From Anaerolineae bacterium (GTDB lineage Bacteria; Chloroflexota; Anaerolineae; Aggregatilineales; JAFGMM01), in contig JAOSJO010000025.1 in NCBI GenBank assembly GCA_027494055.1, forward strand, positions 453,262 to 517,261: a stretch of 64,000 nucleotides of DNA, written 5' to 3'. The stretch's first letter is position 1, and the number at the start of each line of letters is the position of its first letter. This document shows positions 54,343-63,722 of the stretch, one piece after another. The notes under the pieces were generated by a model. That model saw only the letters and a list, made by a program, of their open reading frames with translations, did no database searches and was not told the DNA's origin. A program made the translations under genes and the position numbers.

Positions 54343-54824
54343 GCGGGCTGGGGTTCCTGTGGCTCATCCTCACCGACGCGCTCTGGTCCGCGATGGCGGC
54401 GCTCGGCTTTGCGGTGCTGTTCAACGTGCCGGTGCGCACGCTCTGGGGGTGCGCGATGTGCGGCGCGACCGGCCACGCCGTGCGCACGCTGCTCATGGAG
54501 GCCGGACTCGGCATCGAACTGGCGACGCTGGCCGGCGCGACGGTGGTGGGCTTTCTGGGCGGCGTCTTTGCGCGGCAGTGGCGGACGCCGACCACGACAT
54601 TCACCGTCAGCGGCGCGATCCCGATGGTGCCGGGCGTGTTCGCCTACGAGACGATGATCGGCCTGCTGACCATCGCCGACACCAGCCAGCCGGTCAACTA
54701 CGACCTGGTGGCGGAGGTGATCGTCAGCGCGGTGAAGACGGCACTGATCCTGGGAGCGATTGCGTTCGGCATCGCCGCGCCGGGGTTGCTGTTCCGCCGG
54801 CGCAGGGCGGAGGGCGGGGAATAG
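54339..54824 (+). CDS. YjjB/ThrE C-terminal-type exporter subunit
   Basis: 161 residues, five helices: LWLILTDALWSAMAALGFAVLFNVP, CAMCGATGHAVRTLLM, LATLAGATVVGFLGGVFAR and the signature IPMVPGVFAYETMIGL (family P-M-V-P-G). Second half of the ThrE/YjjPB exporter. Starts with GTG at 54339 inside the stop codon of the first subunit. Confidence 0.88.
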   Translation: MSGLGFLWLILTDALWSAMAALGFAVLFNVPVRTLWGCAMCGATGHAVRTLLMEAGLGIELATLAGATVVGFLGGVFARQWRTPTTTFTVSGAIPMVPGVFAYETMIGLLTIADTSQPVNYDLVAEVIVSAVKTALILGAIAFGIAAPGLLFRRRRAEGGE

Positions 54825-54839
54825 GACGCAGCGTGATTA

Positions 54840-54879
54840 TTTCCAGAATACGCAGATGTGTTATAATTAAAGTTATAAT
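54840..54879 (+). promoter_or_regulatory. AT-rich promoter with two -10 boxes before the NACHT gene
   Basis: TTTCCA (54840-54845), 16 nt, TATAAT (54862-54867); a second TATAAT at 54874-54879. The message would have a leader of about 35-50 nt before the ATG at 54925. Confidence 0.5.
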
Positions 54880-54924
54880 GAACCTTGATCCGACAAACAA
54901 CCTTCCGCATAAGGTGATTGCGAG

Positions 54925-57013
54925 ATGGGTGACGAATTACATGATCAGTCGCGCAAGGTCAACACCGAAGGCGGTCCCTACTTCGAGAACCTGACCATCG
55001 TCTACCGGCAGGATGCCGCCCCTGTTGAGCGCTACCTGCGCACCATCCTCGAATCGCCCAACCGTCCCTGGTGCGACTACCGCAACCTCAAGGCACGCTA
55101 CATCGACCTGCGCGGCGATGCTGTGTACCAGCGCCGCCACGAATTCGACTTCCCACTCGTTCCTACTGCGTTGAGCTGGCTCGCGGCACAGGGCAATGCC
55201 GAACCGGAGCCGGTCGAGTCGATCATGGACGCCATCAAGCAACATGAGCGAATCGCGCTGCTCGGCGACCCCGGCGCGGGCAAGTCCACGACGTTGCAGG
55301 TGCTCCTCGTCGATGCGGCGGAGGCATGTCTCAAAGACCCTATCAACAACCCACTGCCGGTATACCTGCGGCTGGGTGCATGGCCCGAAAAAAGTGGAGA
55401 CACTGCGCGACTGGGTAGGACGTTACTTCCAAGATCATGCTATCCGCGACGTACCACTAGCGCGGAACGTGTTGCTACTTCTCGATGGCCTCAACGAGAT
55501 GGGAGCACGCGACCGTGCGGCGCGTGTGAAGTCCATTGGCGCGTTTCTAGAGGAGTATGAGAGCACGCGCATGGTGGTGACGTGTCGGCAGCATGATTAC
55601 GCTGATGAAATACAAAAGATATTGGATCTTGACCGACTGGTTGCTCAACCGCTCAACAATGATCGGATACGGCGGTTCCTAAATGCCTATATCCGTGACA
55701 AGGCGCGGGCAAGGGCACTGTGGAAGGAGATTCAGCCTTCAGACTATGCGTGGAGGGATGAAAGACAGCGCTCTCTGCTCGAACTCGCGCGCAATCCCTA
55801 CCTCCTTACTATCGTGGCACTGATTTACGAGCGAGACAAGCGGTTGCCAGAGAGCACAACTGACCTGTTTCGGCAGATAGTAACTGAACGCTGGTTGCAC
55901 GAAGCGGGACAAAAAGAGAACCCTGAAGCATCGAAGGTTCACGACTTCACGTTTCATGAATTTACAGAGGGACTTGGCAATCTGGCGTTTGCTATGGTTG
56001 ACGAAGGGGCCAGCACCACCGTCAACTTGGCATGGGCCAGAAAGCGTTTACGACGGCCTGTTATTGGGCGGCACTTCTTGCTCGAACCTCTCTATCCACC
56101 TGCAACGAGACGCGCTGATGACTTGCTGCGGGTTGGCGAGGCGTGCAGTGTGTTAACTATCACCACCAACCAAATTCGATTCTTCCACCAGTTGATGCAG
56201 GAGTATTTCGCAGCGCTGGCTATGGATTGGCGCAGGGGTTTGACGATATCGATTGACCGGTGGGAAATGTTGGTGATGCGCGCCAATATGAGTGAGGCAG
56301 CCCGTGATGAAGTGCTTGTAGTTTGTATTGCTGGTCTCGGAAATACGGACAGTCGAATGCGCTGGGCAGTTGCAAATGCAATGAGCGAGATAAGGGATGC
56401 GCGGGCAGTGGAGCCGTTAATCAACGCCTTGCGTGATGCAAATGGACGGGTGCGTATAGCTGCTGCGCATGCACTTGGACGGATTGGTGATGTACGGGCA
56501 ATTGAACCGTTGATTGTGGCTCTTCGTGACAAACAACATATTGACTCCTATGTCGAAGCACTAGGACTGTTTGGAGAGCCAGCGGTTGAGCCTTTGGTCA
56601 AGGTCATACTGAAGACAGAGGATGCTTCGATACGCCAAGCTGCTACGGAAGCGTTAAAGCTAATTGGTAAGCCAGCAGCGAGTCCTCTAATTGCAGTTTT
56701 GAACAATGCTAATTGGAGTGTGCGCGAGAAAGCCTTGGATGCGTTAATCCAAATGGGAGAGATATCCGTGGAATCCATTGTTGCCGCTTTGCACGGCGTA
56801 GATTTGGAAATGCACAGCTTTATCGAGGATGCGATGCATCATCAAGGCGACTTCGCCGATCCTACTACTGCGCTTAACTTCTTTGACGTTCTTGAGGATA
56901 ACACTGTTTTGCAATCGCACACGCGCTTCCGTGAGATTCTTGCCGAAGCATTACGTGAAATCGGCACGCCGGAGGCGCGCGCCGCGTTACGCGAACATGG
57001 CTTTGATGCCTGA
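54925..57013 (+). CDS. NACHT NTPase with C-terminal HEAT repeats, NLR-like (one frameshift)
   Basis: About 695 residues. A short N-terminus (SRKVNTEGGPYFENLTIVYRQ) is followed by a linker RYLRTIL...YIDL and a STAND/NACHT ATPase: Walker A LLGDPGAGKSTTLQ (114-122), Walker B NVLLLLDGLNEM (the GLNE variant of NACHT), VVTCRQHDY and a winged-helix part ending FFHQLMQEYFAALAM (conserved QEYFAA). The last 230 residues are five to six HEAT repeats (AVEPLINALRDANGRVRIAAAHALGRIGDVRA). Bacterial NACHT proteins defend against phage. An A6 run near 55390 should be A5. From about 55400 the gene is visibly poorer in GC than its neighbours. No separate effector domain was recognised. Confidence 0.85.
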
Positions 57014-57020
57014 AGGAGCT

Positions 57021-57248
57021 TTACGGTTGCCTGTCCAGGTAGCGCATGGCCTCGTCGAAGGCGGCATCGCCAGCAAACACGCCCGACAGCGCCAGGAACG
57101 CATCGACTGCCGCCGGGTCGGGCTGCCGCGCGACATACTCAACGGCGACTACAACCCGGTCGCCCTCCTGCAAGTTCAGCGCTTTGAGCAGGTCTTCGGG
57201 CAGGCCGAGGATCGGTTTGTCGGTGTGCTTGACCGTGAAGTGCTCCAT
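57021..57248 (-). CDS. AbrB/MazE-type DNA-binding protein
   Basis: 75 residues. Swapped-hairpin AbrB fold (HTDKPILGLPEDLLKALNLQEGDRVVVAVEY) and a C-terminal helical part with DAFLALSGVFAGDAAFDEAMRYLDRQ, the layout of PIN- or MazF-associated antitoxins whose tail contacts the toxin. No toxin gene is next to it: the next frame on the same strand is separated by the whole NACHT gene, with which it converges (7 nt between stop codons). GGAG lies about 8 nt before the ATG. Confidence 0.8.
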   Translation of the reverse strand: MEHFTVKHTDKPILGLPEDLLKALNLQEGDRVVVAVEYVARQPDPAAVDAFLALSGVFAGDAAFDEAMRYLDRQP

Positions 57249-57292
57249 GATGGTACTCCGCTACACCCCTACCACTCACATTGTAGCACAGA

Positions 57293-58514
57293 TCACGGCA
57301 GCTCAATCTCCACCCAGTTGACGCGCTCCCGGTACACCGTCACCGGCTGGCGGAGCTTGCGGTCGCCCAGGTGGAGGATAAGCGTGTAGTCGCCTTCGGG
57401 CAGGTCGCCGATGGCGAAGTTCTCCTCAAGCTGGTCGTCGCCCCAGACCCCCTCGCTGTAGGTGGCGAGGTCGCGCACGATGCCCGGCGCGCTCACCGTG
57501 AGCGCCAGCCCTTCGACCAGGTTGCCCTCCGCGTCGGTGATGCGCCCGGCGAGCACGCCGAAGCCGTCAAAGTTCTGAATCCACAGGTCGGGGTTGCGGA
57601 CCGCGCCGTAATCATACGGGTCGGCGACGCGGACCTCGAAGTGCAGGTGCGCGCCGATGGCGACGCCGGTCGCGCCCACCAGCCCGATCTGGTCATAGCG
57701 GTCTACGCGCTGCCCGGCCTGCACGCTCACCTTGGACAGGTGCCCGTAGAGCGTGAAGACAAGCTGCCCATCGGCGGTGGTGAAGTCGTGCGAGATCACG
57801 ACCACGTTGCCGTAGAAGTCCGGCTCCGGCCCGAAGACGCGGTCGGTGTCCGGCCCGGCGTAGAGCACGGTCCCATCGGCGACGGCGCGGACCGGCGTGC
57901 CGTTCGGGTTCATCAGGTCCATGCCATGGTGCACGCGATAGTTGCCGCCGCCGGTGCTCCCGTACGGGTAGTTGCGCGAGACCCAGTTGGTGTGCTCCGG
58001 GTCGAAGGGCCGCTCCATGAGGAAGTGATCCTGGAACGGCGCGGCGCTGATCAGCAGCGGCAGCGGGCTGGCGGTGGCGTTCGGCGCGCCGCCGGCCAGC
58101 GGCGCGAGGGTCGGGGTGTCCGTCATCGTCGGGGAGGGCGTCGGCGTGGGCGAGACCGTCGCGCTCCCGACCAGGGTCGGCATGGCGAGGGTCGGCAGCG
58201 CGGTCCGGCTGACCGGGATCGCCACGCTGTCGAGGCCGCTGCCGGCGCGCGTCGCGGTGGCGGTTGGGGGAAGCGGTGGCGGTTGCGGTCCGTGTCGGCG
58301 TTGCGGTCCGCGTCGCCGGCGCGGCGTTCGTAGGGCTTGCGGTCGGGAAGGTGCGCGCGTACAACACGACGAAGGTCGGCGTCGCGCTCGGGTCGGTCAG
58401 GGACGCCTCTCCGGCGGCCTGGTCGGATGCCCCGGCGGGGAAGAAACCCGCGCTGCACGCGGTCAGGAGCAGCCCGGCAAGCGTCAGAACGATGAGCCGG
58501 CGGTGTCGCAACAA
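57293..58514 (-). CDS. Lipoprotein M23 endopeptidase with C-terminal beta-sandwich (one frameshift)
   Basis: About 406 residues. Lipoprotein signal LIVLTLAGLLLTACS (lipobox LTAC), Thr/Pro/Ala linker, then an M23 domain with HHGMDLMNPNGTPVRAVADG, LVFTLYGHLSKVSV and HLHFEVRVADPYDYG, and a C-terminal Ig/CNA-B-like domain (GVLAGRITDAEGNLVEGLALTVS). The TTG start at 58514/58511 is supported by GGCAGG upstream. The frame change near 58265 sits in the repetitive linker. Fourth M23 gene of the window; 20 nt after ftcD on the same strand. Confidence 0.85.
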
Positions 58515-58534
58515 GGGCCTGCCTCGCCTCTCGC

Positions 58535-60118
58535 CTATTTCAGTTCGGCGCGCGCTTCGAGCGTCGCCATCACCCGCCGGTAGGCGACCCGCGCCCGGTC
58601 GCGCACAGCCACGACCTCGCCCCGCACCTGGCCGGCGAGGTGCGCGTTGGCGAACTCCTTCACGTTGACGAGCACGTTCAACGTCGCGCCCTCGACGGCA
58701 GCCAGCCCCACCTGCGCGGCGACGCCGGCGTCGCTGGACGCGTTGACATTGCCCTTCTCGGCCACCGTCTCGGCGAGCTGGAGGCAATCCAGCGCGAGCC
58801 GGGCCACGTGCAGCGGCGCGTTCGCCGCGCGCATGTACGCCGCCTGGATCTGCTCGGCGCGCTTGGGGTCCTCTTTGTCGATCTTGTAGGCCGCCATCAC
58901 CAGGTTGAACGCCTCCACGTCCTCGGCGATGGCGTCGGTCAGCGCGGCGGTGAGCTGGTCGGCGCGCTCGGCCACCTGGCGCATCTCGTCCTCGACCTCC
59001 GCATAGCGCCGCTTGCCCACCGTCACGCGCGCGACCATCGCCGCCAGCGCCGCCGAAAGCGCGCCACAGAGCGCCGCCACCGCGCCGCCGCCCGGCGTGG
59101 CCGTGCCCTCGGCCACGGCCTGGATGAAACCCTCCGGGCGCAGCGGCGACTCCGGCGCGCGCCGCGCGCCTGACGGGAGGATGCGCACCGTCTCTTCGGC
59201 GGCGGCCCGCGCCGCCGCGTCGCTGAGGAGTTCCGTCAGCCGGTTCTCGATGATTTGCTCCGGCTTGAGGTTGTCCAGTTGCAGGTACCACTGCGCGCTC
59301 TCGACGAGCGCCGCCTGCGGGATCATGCCAACCAGTTCACTGTCCACCACGCGCGCGCCGTAGCGCCCGGCCTCGCGGCGGATGAGTTCAACCACGCGGT
59401 GCAGCGGCGTCTTCTCGAAGTTGGTGAAGTTCATCGACACCTGCGCCCGGCCCTCGACCAGCAGCCCCAGCGCCTTGAGGTACCGCATCCCGCCGCCGGA
59501 GTGGCGGATCGCCCTGGCAATCTTCTTCGCGACCTCGACATCGTCCGTGTCGAGATACACGTTGAACGCAATCAGGAACGGGCGCGCGCCGATCACCGTC
59601 GCGCCGGCGCTGCCCAGCGCCGCCGGGCCGAAGTCGGGCTTGCGGTCTGGGTCGGTCTGGATCACCTCGCGCAGGCCCTCGAACTCGCCCCGGCGGATGT
59701 CTTCGAGGTTCACGCGGTCAGGGCGCGCGGCGGCGGCCTCGTAGAAGTACACCGGAATGCCGAGTTCCTCGCCCACGCGCTGCCCCACGCGCCGCGCGAT
59801 CTGCACGCAGTCGTCGAGCGAGACGCCGCGCAGCGGCACGAAGGGGCACACGTCGGTCGCGCCGATCCGGGGATGTTCGCCCTGGTGCTCGTTGAGGTCG
59901 ATCAGGTGAGATGCTTTCTCAATCGCCGCGAACGCCGCCGCCTCGACGTGTTCGGGCGCGCCGACAAAGGTCACCACCGAGCGGTTGTGATCCGCGTCGC
60001 TGCTGTAATCGAGCACGTGGACGGGCGCGGCGCGCTGGATCGCGTCGATGATCGCCTGCACCGTCTCCGGGCGGCGGCCTTCGCTGAAGTTGGGCACACA
60101 CTCAACCAGTCGGTTCAC
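58535..60118 (-). CDS. ftcD: Bifunctional glutamate formimidoyltransferase / formimidotetrahydrofolate cyclodeaminase
   Basis: 527 residues, unbroken. Residues 1-300 are the formiminotransferase: LVECVPNFSEGRRPETVQAI, DYSSDADHNRSVVTFVG (catalytic His), HQGEHPRIGATDVCPFVP and VSMNFTNFEKTPLHRVVE. Residues 330-520 are the cyclodeaminase: ATPGGGAVAALCGALSAALAAMV and KGNVNASSDAGVAAQVGLAA. It moves the formimino group of formiminoglutamate (histidine breakdown) to tetrahydrofolate and releases ammonia. No hut gene is adjacent. Start is GTG at 60118 with AAAGGGGGA upstream. Confidence 0.95.
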   Translation of the reverse strand: MNRLVECVPNFSEGRRPETVQAIIDAIQRAAPVHVLDYSSDADHNRSVVTFVGAPEHVEAAAFAAIEKASHLIDLNEHQGEHPRIGATDVCPFVPLRGVSLDDCVQIARRVGQRVGEELGIPVYFYEAAAARPDRVNLEDIRRGEFEGLREVIQTDPDRKPDFGPAALGSAGATVIGARPFLIAFNVYLDTDDVEVAKKIARAIRHSGGGMRYLKALGLLVEGRAQVSMNFTNFEKTPLHRVVELIRREAGRYGARVVDSELVGMIPQAALVESAQWYLQLDNLKPEQIIENRLTELLSDAAARAAAEETVRILPSGARRAPESPLRPEGFIQAVAEGTATPGGGAVAALCGALSAALAAMVARVTVGKRRYAEVEDEMRQVAERADQLTAALTDAIAEDVEAFNLVMAAYKIDKEDPKRAEQIQAAYMRAANAPLHVARLALDCLQLAETVAEKGNVNASSDAGVAAQVGLAAVEGATLNVLVNVKEFANAHLAGQVRGEVVAVRDRARVAYRRVMATLEARAELK

Positions 60119-60157
60119 GAGTCCCCCTTTAGGGCATCTTTGCGGCGCACGGGGCGA

Positions 60158-60186
60158 ATTATACCGAACAATGCGGCGCGTGACAG
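60158..60186 (-). promoter_or_regulatory. Promoter of ftcD
   Basis: On the minus strand CTGTCA (60186-60181), 17-nt spacer, TATAAT (60163-60158), 40 nt before the GTG at 60118. Confidence 0.55.
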
Positions 60187-60218
60187 GCTCCGGTAACGAG
60201 ATGCTAACCGCGCGCCGG

Positions 60219-60240
60219 GCCTATTCCCAGTACAATAGGC
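60219..60240 (+). promoter_or_regulatory. -10 box with overlapping inverted repeat at the M50 gene start (leaderless candidate)
   Basis: TACAAT (60231-60236) ends six nt before the ATG at 60243. It is covered by the dyad GCCTAT-N10-ATAGGC (60219-60240), which could be an operator. Confidence 0.45.
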
Positions 60241-60242
60241 TT

Positions 60243-63200
60243 ATGGACGCCCCAGACGCGCAACTGCCAAACGGCATCTGGCGCTGGCTCGGCGCGCACG
60301 TGAGCGACGCGGAATACCGCCCGCACGCCGACCCCGCCGTGACCGTCCGCCGCCTCGACGAAGACGGCGCGACGCACTACGTGCTGCGCCAGAGTAACAG
60401 CTACCTCCGCCTGGACGAGCGCGAGTACGCGCTCTGGCAGCAAATGGACGGCGCGCGCACGGTCAGGGACCTGGTCGTGTTTTACTTTACCGCGTTCGGG
60501 TCGTTTGGCTATGCGCGCGTGGCGCAGCTCGTGGCCGACCTCAAGGCGGGCGGGTTCCTGGTGGACAAGCCGGCGTATGCCTACCGGTCCATCCGGGAGG
60601 CGCTGGCCGCGCGCGACCCCGGCTACGCGGGCCAGCAGGCGGCGCGCGCGTTCCTCGCGCGCCAGTTCCCCCTCACCGAACTCGACCCCTATTTCACCCG
60701 GCTGTACCGGCGCGTGGGCCGCTATCTCTTCCACTGGCTGACGCTGACGGTGCTCGGCGCGCTGGCCGTCGCCGGGTTCGTCGTGTTTCTCTACCTGCTG
60801 GCGCGGTTCCCGACCGTCGCCGCCGGGCGCGAGGGCGACGGCGGTTCGGTGTTGGGCGGCCTGCTGACGCTCCTCGTCGCCAGCGCCGCCCTCCTCGTCG
60901 TCCACGAGCACGCGCACGCGCTCACCACCAAGCACTTCGGGCGGCGCGTGCCCGTCGGCGGGGTGATGATCTACTACGGGATGCCGGCGTTCTACGTGAA
61001 CCTCATGGACATCTGGATGGAGCCGAAGGGCGCGCGCGTCCTGGTCACTGCCGCCGGCCCGATCTCCGACGCGGTGGTGGGCGGCGTGTGCAGCCTGCTC
61101 GCATTCGGCGCGGCGTCGCAGGGGCATGGCGCGAGCGGCGCGCTGTTCCTCGCCGCGCTGACCGCCTACATCAGCGTCTACACCAACCTCAACCCGCTGC
61201 TTGAGCTGGACGGCTACCTGATCTTGCAGGACTGGCTCGGCATCGCGCGGCTGCGCGAGCGCGCGTTTGCGTTCCTCCGGGCCGGGCTGTGGCAGAAGCT
61301 GCGCGGCGCGGGCGAGGCCGAACCGGGGGCCGCCGGCGCGGCGTCAGGGCGCGGCCTCGCCGGCCGGCTGCGCGCGCGCCTGCGCAGCCTGAGCCGCGAG
61401 GAGCGCATCTTCACGGCGTTCGGCGCGCTGGCGCTCTTCTACTCGGCCTACAGCATCTGGCTCGCGCTGTTCTTCTGGCAGAACTACATCACGCGCATCT
61501 TCGCCGACCTGTGGCAGGGCGCGGCGCTCCCTGGGCGGCTGGCGCTGCTCGCGGTAGCGGCGGCGGCGCTGGTCGCTTTGGCCGGGCTGGCGGGGCTGTG
61601 GCTCTGGCGCAGCCTGCGCCTGCAGCGCGAGTGGCTGGAACAGCGCGGGGCCTTCGCGGACTGGCGGCGGGTTTTTGCGGCGCTGGGCCTGTGTGCCGTG
61701 GGGTTGCTCCTCGTGACAGCGCTTGCGCCGCCGGCGGGGCAGGCCTTCTACCTGCGCTGGATGCCGGCCGCGCTGCTGCTGCTCGCGGCGGCGGGGTTCG
61801 CGCGCGCGGCGGCGGCGTACTGGGGCGCGCGGTTCCGCCGGCTGCTCGCCGGCCTCGGCCTTGCGCTGGCGGCGGCGGCGCTGGCGCGCGCGCCCGGCGA
61901 CCTGACAGAAATGCGCACGCTGGCCGTCCTCGCCGCCGTGATGGTCCTGCCCGGCGCGGTGGCCGCCTCCAGCCACGAAGACCAGGCCCTGATCCGCCCC
62001 CGCGAGCGCCGCGCGGCGTGGGTGGCGCTCGGCGCGGCGTTCCTGGCCGTCACGGGCGCGCTGTGGGCCGGCCCGGCAGAGGCGGCGTTACTCGACCGGC
62101 TGGCCGCCACCGGCGCGGAGGCGGCGCTCTTCGCCTTCCTGCTGTGCAGCGCGCCGTGGGCGCTGGGGTACCAGGGAACGCCCTACGGCCCGACGTGGCT
62201 GACGATCACCGCCGCCGCCGCGCTGACCGCGCTGCTCATCCTGGCCCTGTACGTCGCGCCGGGGAGCGCCCCCGTGCTCGACCTGTGCGCGGCGGCGCTG
62301 TGGGCGCTTGCCGGCGCGAGCTACGCCGTCTTCAGCCATCGCCTGACCGCCGTCCGCCGCCAGTTCGCGGGCGCGTCCTCGCCCGCCGCGCCGGCCCGCC
62401 TGCGCCAGGGGTTCGCGCGCCTGGTGGCCCTGCTGTTCGACAGCTACCGCCAGTCGTTCGGCGCGCGCGCCGCCGACGCGCTCAGCGACGAGATGGAAGC
62501 CATCGGCAGGGACGCAGACTGGCCGGCGACGATCTCCCAGTACCGGCTGCGCGACAACCTGGGCGACGATGTGAGCGTCACGGGGCAGGGTGACCACTAT
62601 CGCGAGCTGCTCCAGACTCTCGCCGCGCAGATGGTCGAGGTCGCGGGGCGGCCCTGCACCGCGCGCGCCGTGCAGGCCGCCTACGACGCGCTGCCCTGGC
62701 AGGAGCGCGAGGCGCTCGCCAGCTACACGCTCGCCGGCACCGCATGGGAGGGGGTGGTCACGGGGCGCGACGCCAGCGCGCGCGGCGAGCATCTGGACCT
62801 GCTCCGGCGCGCGCCGGTCTTCTCCGGCTTCGACGAAGCCGGCTTCGAGCGCCTGCTCGCGATTGTGGCGGAGGGCAGGGCCGGGCCGGGGGAGGCGCTG
62901 GCGCACGCCGGGGGAGCGGGCCGCGCGCTTCTACCTGGTGCGGCTCGGCGAGGTCGGCGCGTACCGCCGGGGGGCCGGATGGGGCGGAGGTGATGGTCGC
63001 CGAACTGCGCCGGGGCGCGACATTCGGGCACGAGGCGCTGGCGGGCCGGGGCGTCTACGACGCGACGTTTCGCGCCAACACCTACACGGAGTACCTCGTG
63101 ATCGACGGGGCCGACTTCGACCCGCTGCTGCGCGCCGACACGACGCTCGCCTCGCAGGTGCGCGCCCGCCTCGACCTGGAAGTGGCGCTCTGGGCGATGC

Positions 63201-63594
63201 CGCTCTTCTCCGAATTGAGCGCGCGGGGAGATCGACGAGGTGGTGGCGCGCGCGCGCCGCCTGGAAGGTGGAGGCGGGCCAGGTGCTCGCGCGCCAGGGG
63301 GAGGCGCGCCGCGACCTGTTCATCATCATCGACGCCGCCGTCGAGGCCACCTTTGCAGGCGAGGATGGCGTCGAGCGGCAGATCGGCGTGTACGGCGCGG
63401 GCGAGCACGTGGGCGAGTACGCGCTCTTCGCCGACACGCCCTACTTTGCCACGTACCGCGTCACCCGCCCCGGCGTGATCCTGGCGCTCGACGAGCCGAC
63501 CTTCGACCGCCTGGTGGCGGACCACGCGCGCATGGCGCGCTACGTGCAGCAGGTCGGCTCGGCGCGCCGGCTCATGGCGCGCGGGCGCGGTTGA
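60243..63594 (+). CDS. Winged-helix (PqqD-like), M50 membrane protease and two cyclic-nucleotide-binding domains in one protein (frameshifted)
   Basis: About 1117 residues. Residues 45-110 resemble the PqqD winged helix (YVLRQSNSYLRLDEREYALWQQMDG). An M50 site-2-protease core follows: HEHAH (221-225) in LLVVHEHAHALTTKHFG and the third ligand in NLNPLLELDGYLIL (Asp323). About ten more helices fill 430-750. After a cytoplasmic helical region come two CAP_ED domains (ARFYLVRLGEVGAYRRGPDG and RRDLFIIIDAAVEATFAGEDG ... GEHVGEYALFADTPYFATYR). Frame changes near 62915, 62975 and 63230 are G-run errors inside the first of these. This would be a ligand-gated intramembrane protease; substrate unknown. 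Start is set by the family and by the -10 box six nt upstream. Confidence 0.82.
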
Positions 63595-63722
63595 TGCACG
63601 GCGCTGCGTGCTAGAGCCTGTCACGCCACTTTGAGCTCTGGCGATGCGGCTCGCTTGGGATGCAGCCCGCGATGCGGGCCCCTTATCGGAGGGGACAAGC
63701 GTCAGCGGGCCGCTATGCGGCC

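Noticed and set aside
54879..54994. 38-codon frame starting at an ATG next to the second TATAAT before the NACHT gene
   Set aside because: No ribosome site and no recognisable sequence; the overlapping NACHT frame continues into a conserved domain.
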